A stretch of 64,000 bases of DNA, taken from the NCBI GenBank assembly GCA_937920495.1, contig CALEUQ010000001.1:62001-126000 (forward strand). Reading direction: 5' to 3'. The position numbers and the translations under genes are program-made. How positions within the stretch are numbered: the first letter of the stretch is position 1; each line of letters begins with the position of its first letter. The notes beneath the pieces were generated by a model that was given only the letters and a program-made list of their open reading frames with translations, had not been told where the DNA came from and searched no databases. Positions 57,357 through 64,000 of the stretch are shown piece after piece. Origin of the DNA: an uncultured bacterium. GTDB taxonomy: Bacteria > Spirochaetota > UBA4802 > UB4802.

Positions 57357-60083
57357 TTGAAAACATTATTCAGATATAGTGTTAAAATTATCGCATATAC
57401 TGGCATGGCATTGTGCAGCCTGATAGTTCTTATTGTACTTATTCTTTTTATTGCCAATATTGTGTTGACCACTGATAGAGTGTCAAAAATCATTGCCAGT
57501 CAGATTGAGTCCAATGTAAATGCACAAGCTTCATTTAAGGTGACTCATTTTTCATTGTTTAATGGGTTTGAAATACAAAATTTTATTCTTAAAGGAAATG
57601 ACGATGTAAAACCAGTAGTACATTTTGATACATTCCGATTGAGGTATAGTTTTTTTTCACTGCTACTTGGTAAGATAAAAATATATGAAGTTGGTTTATA
57701 TAAGCCATCAATCTATCTTGAAGAACAGAAAGGAATATGGAATATACAAAGACTCGTAAAGCCGTCTGAAAAAGAAGAAAAAGAGAAGAAAGAAGAAAAA
57801 GCTGAAGAAGAAAAAGAAAGCAGAGACAGGATATCTTTGCCCATACCGGTGGAAATACTTTTTGGATTTGTGCTGCAAGAGCTATCACTACATATTTCAA
57901 GTAGTACATACAACCTTACCCTTAATAATTTTTCAGCTGATATTACACTACACGTTCCCCCAACGCGTGATATTCCATTGAATGTGCTGGCAATCACGCT
58001 CTTTGACAAATTTAACATAAAGGTTAATCCTGAAGAAACGTTGCAGTTTTCATTTGTATCCAGGGATGTTGCTGCCGGACCGCCATTACTATTTACCTTT
58101 AATCTGTTATATAATCCAGAAGAAAAACAGCTATCAAGCAATTTCAAATGCGGTACATACAATACACCTGTGCGCTTTACACGAAAGCATCTTGCACCAC
58201 TCAATGCTAAAGTTGAATATGATATCGCATACAATCCATCACGTGATACTGTGCATTGTAACAGCTTCAGGGTTGTATTTGGGCAGTCAACATGGATTTC
58301 ATTTGCGGGTACTATCGAACATATAAATACAGAACCGGAAATTCAGTGTGCCATGCTTGACAGCAATATCAAACTTAATGAGATATACCGGTATACCAGT
58401 GTGCTGCTTGGGCCAGAGCCTTACTTTAATGGTTCCATTTCTATTTTTCCGCTCACGATATCGGGTAATATCCACGCATTAACAGTAAAAGGTGCAATTA
58501 AGGGACAAAAGATTGCATTTGCAACTGGTGGATTTGCTATCAGTATTCCGTCAGTTGAAATACCGTATGCGGTAATTCTGCGCAACCCTATTGTAGAAGC
58601 AACAGTTGATATCGGGCTTCCGCATTTTGTGTATACACTGGATGAACAAAGATCACGGGACAATAGCGTTAGTGTACAATGCAACGTGAGATACAACCTT
58701 AATAATAATACAGTAGATATTCAGAAGCTATTATTGGTACACGGGGCACCTGAGATTACAGCTGAGGCTGTGCGCTGCCAGCTTGCCGGCTCAATGGTGC
58801 TATCTGACGTGATGACAGCAAGCATTAGTATTTCTACATTAAGGTTTGATCTTCCTTCTATTACGTATACACTGCCTGCCCCATTAAAACAGTCACTGGC
58901 ATCAAGTCCCATAACTAAGCCGGTGACACTACGAATTGACACGGATGTGAGTACATCTGCCGCAGCCAATACCATTAGCCTTCATGCCCTTTGTGCAATT
59001 CCGGATTATTCGATTGATGATCTCACTGTTTCAGCACATGTGTTGCAAAAGCTCAAAGCAGGCAGGATTGATATACGGCGCTTTGATGTAGCAAGCAAAA
59101 AGCATGATGTCAGTATGTATATAAAAGGCTTTTTGATTACAAAAGATGAGTTAACACTTGATGTTGATGCAGGGCTACACCTTGCACCGCGTGCACCGGT
59201 TGCATTTGGCAATTACACATTGCGCGGCATGCTGCAGGTATTGTTACAGCTTAAAGGGTCAATGCACACAATGGTTGCCAGAGGAAGTGTGCAGTCAAAA
59301 AAATTAATACTTGCAGGCAGTGCTGGCAAACTTTTTGTTGGCCCTGTTGATATGGACATACCTGTAGCATATACAATGGGTAAAAGTTTTACAATGCCCT
59401 TTGATGCAGCAGATGTAATGAATATTCAGCTGTTTGGACAGAAGGCAAATTTTTCAGTTGGCAAAGTTGTGGCTGTGCATCCATCAAGAAATATTGCATT
59501 TGAATATGTTACAGATCTGCGTGGATATATTGGGTTTACACGCAATATAATTAAAATCAAAGATCTGCAGGCTGGCGTGTTAAGTGGCACGGTTACACTT
59601 AAGGAATTAAATTTCAACCTGGCTGATCTTGATCCACAGCACATGGAATTCAATGTTACACTGAATGTGAATGATATTGATATTGGCAAGCTTGATAAGC
59701 CAGAATCGGTAAGGATTAATAAAGATTCACTGCTATCGCTTAATGCGCAGGTTGCGGGTCGCAATTTGAAAGTAGGGCAGGACTTTGATATATCAGGTTC
59801 CGTCAACATATATAAGGTTGGTGAGAAATTTGCCAACAGGCTGTTTAAGGGCATTAATGAAGAGCGCGGCAAATCAAAATTGGGTATGGCGCAATTTGCA
59901 GTGGACAATGGGCTCATCATTACCGGATTTGATTTTTATATGGATAAAGGTCTGGTGTATCCAACTGTTTTTTTTAGAAAGAAGGTATTGGGTGTTTTTG
60001 TTACTGTGAATAATGAGCAGGTGCGCTATGAGCGTATCCCCGTCAATGAATTCTTCAACAGGGTGAGGGAGGAAACGTTATGA
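57357..60083 (+). CDS. YdbH-type AsmA-like intermembrane protein
   Basis: A 908-residue protein with an N-terminal signal anchor (about residues 8-35) and a long beta-rich body typical of AsmA-like bridge proteins that carry phospholipids between membranes. The C-terminal region (KFANRLFKGINEERGKSKLG, DNGLIITGFDFYMDKG) resembles the YdbH domain. A Glu/Lys-rich low-complexity patch lies near residues 139-160. TTG start at 57357 with TTGGAG upstream; the adjacent ATG runs into a stop. The next gene encodes a DUF1318 (YdbL) protein, the same pairing as E. coli ydbH-ynbE-ydbL, supporting this call. Confidence 0.8.
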   Translation: MKTLFRYSVKIIAYTGMALCSLIVLIVLILFIANIVLTTDRVSKIIASQIESNVNAQASFKVTHFSLFNGFEIQNFILKGNDDVKPVVHFDTFRLRYSFFSLLLGKIKIYEVGLYKPSIYLEEQKGIWNIQRLVKPSEKEEKEKKEEKAEEEKESRDRISLPIPVEILFGFVLQELSLHISSSTYNLTLNNFSADITLHVPPTRDIPLNVLAITLFDKFNIKVNPEETLQFSFVSRDVAAGPPLLFTFNLLYNPEEKQLSSNFKCGTYNTPVRFTRKHLAPLNAKVEYDIAYNPSRDTVHCNSFRVVFGQSTWISFAGTIEHINTEPEIQCAMLDSNIKLNEIYRYTSVLLGPEPYFNGSISIFPLTISGNIHALTVKGAIKGQKIAFATGGFAISIPSVEIPYAVILRNPIVEATVDIGLPHFVYTLDEQRSRDNSVSVQCNVRYNLNNNTVDIQKLLLVHGAPEITAEAVRCQLAGSMVLSDVMTASISISTLRFDLPSITYTLPAPLKQSLASSPITKPVTLRIDTDVSTSAAANTISLHALCAIPDYSIDDLTVSAHVLQKLKAGRIDIRRFDVASKKHDVSMYIKGFLITKDELTLDVDAGLHLAPRAPVAFGNYTLRGMLQVLLQLKGSMHTMVARGSVQSKKLILAGSAGKLFVGPVDMDIPVAYTMGKSFTMPFDAADVMNIQLFGQKANFSVGKVVAVHPSRNIAFEYVTDLRGYIGFTRNIIKIKDLQAGVLSGTVTLKELNFNLADLDPQHMEFNVTLNVNDIDIGKLDKPESVRINKDSLLSLNAQVAGRNLKVGQDFDISGSVNIYKVGEKFANRLFKGINEERGKSKLGMAQFAVDNGLIITGFDFYMDKGLVYPTVFFRKKVLGVFVTVNNEQVRYERIPVNEFFNRVREETL

Positions 60084-60676
60084 AACATATAGTGGCAGTA
60101 GCTTTTGCTATCCTTGCCGGCATACTGTATTCGCAGGTGCGATGCAGTTCTTCCGGCTGCCTGAAAGGAATGCCCAGTTGCATTGAAATACATCCTCCTG
60201 CAATTAACATCACTGGCGAGAAGACAGCACTGGAGCGTCAGCTCATTGGTGAATACAGGGAGATTGAAAAAGACGCATGGGTTACGTCCACCGTCATGGT
60301 GCCATCAAAAGGGGATCGCCATGCGATAGTAACTGTTGATGAGTCTATGCGTAAAGCAATACAGATGCGAGAACTCAATGCTGACAGGATACGTCAATAT
60401 AAGGACATGGGTATAGTGGGTGAAATGTATAACGGTTACCTGGCAATAGTTGATGAAAAGAAATTGCAATCCATGAAAGATAATGCATCAATACGATTGC
60501 TGGTAAATGATGAAAACAATGCACGCCAGATTATCTTTATAAAAAGTTCAAACTCTAAGGATGCAAAAGATCCTGGGGCCATTCAATTTGGCTATGATTT
60601 TGCTAAAGAGCAGCATGCAAAAGCCAAAAAGGGCGACTGGATTCAAAAAGAAGATGGGCGCTGGGTGAAAAAATGA
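60080..60676 (+). CDS. YdbL-like DUF1318 protein with an N-terminal extension
   Basis: A 198-residue exported protein overlapping the YdbH-like gene by four bases. The C-terminal half has the DUF1318 traits AIQMRELNADRIRQYKDMGIVGEMYNGYLAIV. E. coli YdbL is only about 108 residues and is encoded next to the small lipoprotein YnbE. Here the extra N-terminal stretch contains SCIEIHPPAINITGEKTALE, which resembles the IEV-P-P motif of YnbE, so a YnbE-like segment may be fused to YdbL. That reading is inference from recall of the E. coli proteins. Confidence 0.72.
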   Translation: MKHIVAVAFAILAGILYSQVRCSSSGCLKGMPSCIEIHPPAINITGEKTALERQLIGEYREIEKDAWVTSTVMVPSKGDRHAIVTVDESMRKAIQMRELNADRIRQYKDMGIVGEMYNGYLAIVDEKKLQSMKDNASIRLLVNDENNARQIIFIKSSNSKDAKDPGAIQFGYDFAKEQHAKAKKGDWIQKEDGRWVKK

Positions 60677-63600
60677 AACGCATGACATTATCCATTTTGT
60701 CATTATTTTTTGTAGGATGCGCTTCAACAGCGTACCGTGATATACCGTTTGATTATTCGCAGGTTTTAACCAAAGAGTACCGTTTTGGCACAGGACGCTC
60801 AATCCCGCTTACCTTTGAGCGCTCGGTGAATGTGAGCGGAAGTATCACAGCTGATGGAAAATATTTTGTCTACGCGTCAAATAAAGAGCGGAATAATTTT
60901 GATATCTACCTGCGGGCACTTAACGATATTACTACTGTCAGGATAACCGTTCATCCTGCCAGAGATTTTGCACCGGATGTGTCGCCCGATGGTAAATGGT
61001 GCGCATTTGTTTCCACACGCGATGATCCTGAAGGCGATATCTTCATAATGAAACTTAATCCCGAAAAGATTATACAGCAGGGTGATCAGGAAGTACCTGC
61101 AAAAAACGCTACGGTCATACGGGATTCGCTTTCAGGGGCTGTAAAACCTGTACGTGATGCGTGGCCTTCTTTTTCGTCTGATGGGAGATTAATTGCATTT
61201 TCTTCAACGCGTGATGGAGAAGAATCCATATATATCATGGATAAAAATGGAGCCAATATCCGCAAAATTACAGAAGGGACGCAACCACGCTTCTCAATCG
61301 ATGGTAAAGCGATTGTGTTTGTGAAAAAAAGTCAGAACGCAAGCAATATCTACACTATCAATCTTGTAACAGGTGAGGTAACGCAGATCACCAATAATAA
61401 TTATGTAGAACTATCGCCCTGCTTTGGAAAAACAACCAATGATATATATTTTACCCGCATACAGTACGATACCAATAATGATGGTATGCTGGATACCAAT
61501 GATAACGGTATGCTGTGTGCGTATGATGTACAAAAAAAAGAGGAATATCCCCTGACACTGGTTGAAGAGCCTTCGGCCACGCCACGTTATATTCCGTATG
61601 CTGATGGGGTCATAGTGTACAGCATTGTTGAAGGTCAAAACATTAATATTGCTATGATTCCGCATACAGGGATTATCCCCAAACAAAAAAATGCGGTTAG
61701 ACAATATGAGCTGGCACTGAAGTACAAAGAAGATTTTGACGACATTGAACGCTACCAGCGTTGCCTGTTTGCCACCTATCATTTTTTCAATGAATCAAAG
61801 GACGCTGATTCTGAAGTGATTATTGCAAAAGCACTGTATGAACTGTCGTATGTGCCGCAGTATTCATTTGTTAGTGCAGTTCTTGCCAAGGCAGCTATCA
61901 GTAGTAAGCCGGCACACATTTATATGTATTATAGAACCGTAAAGGATAAGGAAAAGCTTTCTTACCTTCAGAAGGCTGTTAGTGAGCTTGAAGCACAAAA
62001 TAATGAAAAGATTGCACCTTTTTTTATGGAGGAGCTTGCTGACCTGTATACAAACTTACAGATGAAATCAAAAGCAAAAGAACTATACACCAACATCATA
62101 CAAAAATATCAAAATTATACACGTTTGATGTATGTACGCCATAAAGTGGGAGCATTGTTCTATAAAGATTTTACCATTCCTGAAGAGTGGGTTACTGTGC
62201 TACAGTCTTCATATACCTACCTTAAAAATGCAATAACAGTTGCAGTCATTGAACACACCAAAACCATTCCTGCCAGGCAACGATATACACAGGCACATGA
62301 AGCTGCAGGAATCTATACGGTCCCAATAATCAAAGCAATTATGAACTATGTGGCTGCAACAAGCCTTATGGAGCTTTCACGAAATGATGAAGCACTACAA
62401 TTGCTAAAACAGGGTCTGGAACATACAAAGAAGCTGGATGTAGCGTATTTTTTAATTAATGTAGCATTAGGGCAACTGTATTATGCTAAAGGAAATGATG
62501 AGTGGGTTGTGTACTATGAGGCAGCTGTCAACAATTATCAGGCACAGTGGAAGCAGGATATACGGCCTATTATTGACAGGCTTTCTGAATATTTTGAAAA
62601 CACAGGACAAAGGCTTGCTGCTGAGGGCAACTTAAAAGATGCAGCAGCATTATATAAACGCTATATAACCATGAATACGCTATTGCACCTAAAACGGCGA
62701 TATAAAGATATATACAGTGCCAATGCACCGGGTGCTCATATAGGATATATCAATGCAATGCTATCATTGGCGAAAGGCAGCACAGAGAACACCATTGAAA
62801 AAGAATACATGGAACGATTGCCCATTGCACGAATGGATTTTGATAAGGCACACATATACGCTCTTGGGTATATGTATGTAAAGCAGGCCCAAAAGCTTTC
62901 TCCATGGCCAGAAACTATGGATGGTAAATCCACGCAGGAATTTGAAAATCTTCTTGTGTTATTTACAAAAGCTTTACGCCACATTGACTGGTCACTGTTT
63001 ATAGATGATGCATTTGTAGATGCGTATCTACTCAAAGGGTGGATATATCAGTATGTTGATGAATTGCGAGTGAGCTTTCCTTCAAAGAAACGGATAATTG
63101 ATGCATATTTTCCTGAGTATTTATGGGAGAAATCTATTCCTTTGTATGAAAAGGCACTGGCAGCCAACAATGAAAATCAGTATCCCCATAAAGAAGCTGA
63201 TATTCATTGCAATGTGGGGAATATCTATTTTCTTTTAAAGAATTTTAATCTAGCTTCCCGCCATTATGCAAAAGCCGTTGAGTATAAAAAGACGTTCTCA
63301 ACATTGAAAGAAGAAGCCCTATTTTACTATCACTACGGATATTGTCTGTGGCAGCAAGGTAATTATGCCGGGGCATATACATCAATGCAGCAGGCATATA
63401 GCATTTATAAAGCCATAGCTCAGAAAAATGAGAGTGCAATTGCAAATACGCTGTATGTGCTGTACAGGTATTTTGCACTATTTGAACGAATGCAGGGTAA
63501 TTTTGAACAGGCAATAGAATGGTATACCAAAGCTCTGGATCACTGCACAAAGTTTCAATGTGGCCAGGGTCAATCACGTGTATACATTGAAATAGCTGAA

Positions 63601-64000
63601 TGTTACCGAAAAATGGACAAAGACTCTCAGGCGCTATCGTATCTTGAACTGGCAGCACGTGCATTGCCACAAGAAGAGTCGGTGAAGTATAAAATTGGAT
63701 GGAAATTTGCTGGTTTTGGCCCTGTACATTTTTATGACCTGGGACAGGATAGTGTTGTTATCGGTGAGGGAAAAATTGTTTCTCATCTTTCAGGTCTGGA
63801 GATGGAGATACTTATACGGAATATGCGTGCAGATATCTTAGCACAAAGTGGCAGGTTTGGTGAAGCTGCGGCTCAATATATAGAACTATCGAACATAACT
63901 AAAAAAAAGAAGACTTCGCTGCTCACTGATGTGCATATTAGCGCGTTGTATAATGCGGCGTATTGTTTTGCTCTCAGTGGTGATATAAAAAAGGCACTGG
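60673..64000 (+). CDS. TolB-like propeller plus TPR lipoprotein (3' end beyond window)
   Basis: An open frame from the ATG at 60673 (overlapping the DUF1318 stop by four bases) to the window edge, at least 1109 codons. The signal peptide ends in a lipobox (FFVGC, Cys16). Residues about 50-330 form a TolB/PD40-type beta-propeller: SITADGKYFVYASNKERNNFDIY, DVSPDGKWCAFVSTRDDPEGDIF, SFSSDGRLIAFSSTRDGEESIY. The rest is helical with tetratricopeptide repeats, for example EALFYYHYGYCLWQQGNYAGAY and NFEQAIEWYTKALDH. It probably sits on the periplasmic side of the outer membrane and binds protein partners. Its tight coupling to the ydbH/ydbL-like pair suggests a joint envelope role. Octamer copies at 61410 and a near match at 63884. 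Confidence 0.85.
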   Translation, partial: MKRMTLSILSLFFVGCASTAYRDIPFDYSQVLTKEYRFGTGRSIPLTFERSVNVSGSITADGKYFVYASNKERNNFDIYLRALNDITTVRITVHPARDFAPDVSPDGKWCAFVSTRDDPEGDIFIMKLNPEKIIQQGDQEVPAKNATVIRDSLSGAVKPVRDAWPSFSSDGRLIAFSSTRDGEESIYIMDKNGANIRKITEGTQPRFSIDGKAIVFVKKSQNASNIYTINLVTGEVTQITNNNYVELSPCFGKTTNDIYFTRIQYDTNNDGMLDTNDNGMLCAYDVQKKEEYPLTLVEEPSATPRYIPYADGVIVYSIVEGQNINIAMIPHTGIIPKQKNAVRQYELALKYKEDFDDIERYQRCLFATYHFFNESKDADSEVIIAKALYELSYVPQYSFVSAVLAKAAISSKPAHIYMYYRTVKDKEKLSYLQKAVSELEAQNNEKIAPFFMEELADLYTNLQMKSKAKELYTNIIQKYQNYTRLMYVRHKVGALFYKDFTIPEEWVTVLQSSYTYLKNAITVAVIEHTKTIPARQRYTQAHEAAGIYTVPIIKAIMNYVAATSLMELSRNDEALQLLKQGLEHTKKLDVAYFLINVALGQLYYAKGNDEWVVYYEAAVNNYQAQWKQDIRPIIDRLSEYFENTGQRLAAEGNLKDAAALYKRYITMNTLLHLKRRYKDIYSANAPGAHIGYINAMLSLAKGSTENTIEKEYMERLPIARMDFDKAHIYALGYMYVKQAQKLSPWPETMDGKSTQEFENLLVLFTKALRHIDWSLFIDDAFVDAYLLKGWIYQYVDELRVSFPSKKRIIDAYFPEYLWEKSIPLYEKALAANNENQYPHKEADIHCNVGNIYFLLKNFNLASRHYAKAVEYKKTFSTLKEEALFYYHYGYCLWQQGNYAGAYTSMQQAYSIYKAIAQKNESAIANTLYVLYRYFALFERMQGNFEQAIEWYTKALDHCTKFQCGQGQSRVYIEIAECYRKMDKDSQALSYLELAARALPQEESVKYKIGWKFAGFGPVHFYDLGQDSVVIGEGKIVSHLSGLEMEILIRNMRADILAQSGRFGEAAAQYIELSNITKKKKTSLLTDVHISALYNAAYCFALSGDIKKAL

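Overview
The window is a gene-dense stretch of bacterial chromosome, low in GC (roughly 38-40% by eye). It has no insertion sequence, prophage, integrase or CRISPR array that I can see. A lipoprotein with an apparent DUF1554-type C-terminus (a domain best known from Leptospira), many lipoproteins, CheD/HDOD and STAS/SpoIIE signalling genes, GTP-dependent PEPCK, IorAB and a periplasmic NiFe hydrogenase together suggest an anaerobic or microaerophilic member of the Spirochaetota. That assignment is inference; no rRNA gene is present to test it.

Layout. 0-3.1 kb: cheD, an HDOD protein, a zinc-ribbon membrane protein, a methyltransferase and a STAS protein. 3.3-7.8 kb: pckG with a strong terminator, an aminotransferase, a signal-peptidase-I-like protein that has lost both catalytic residues, and a HEAT-repeat protein. 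8.0-12.1 kb: a promoter-palindrome unit driving paaK, an ACT-domain gene, iorA and iorB, for oxidation of aryl-pyruvates to aryl-acetyl-CoA. 12.9-13.3 kb: tmRNA on the minus strand. 13.8-18.7 kb: an IscU-like scaffold with fdhD, a CDF-like membrane protein, purA, a frameshifted nucleotidyltransferase and a radical SAM protein. 19.0-25.3 kb: lysS, a YqaA-type membrane protein, a transaldolase-family protein, then clpS-clpA-aat, three components of the bacterial N-end rule pathway. 25.3-31.8 kb (minus): a J-domain membrane protein, a STAS protein, a sensor kinase-receiver-SpoIIE phosphatase hybrid, a TPR protein and a DUF1554-like lipoprotein. 32.4-38.8 kb: tRNA-Lys and tRNA-Glu, an Fe-S protein, an OmpA-family protein, tsaD and a C-terminal processing protease. 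39.3-52.5 kb: a hydrogenase island. A seven-gene minus-strand operon (hypF-hypD-hypE-hypC, two-subunit fumarase, Nudix) faces a plus-strand operon (tetrahaem cytochrome lipoprotein, maturation protease, small and large NiFe subunits), followed by hypB and a TerC protein. 52.5-64 kb: a 1433-residue two-domain acyl-CoA dehydratase activase-like protein, a STAS-like protein, a YdbH-type AsmA-like protein, a DUF1318 (YdbL-like) protein, and a large TolB/TPR lipoprotein that runs off the window.

The most unusual signal belongs to no gene. The non-palindromic octamer GCGATAGT (or its complement ACTATCGC) occurs 25 times by hand count, against one or two expected. It lies on both strands, inside and between genes, and in all three reading frames, which points to selection on the DNA itself, as for uptake signals or cyanobacterial HIP1. 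Other points of interest are the catalytically emptied signal peptidase, the palindrome abutting the paaK promoter, IorA without its ferredoxin domain, the single-base frameshift in an A-tract of the nucleotidyltransferase gene, and a possible YnbE-like segment inside the DUF1318 protein.
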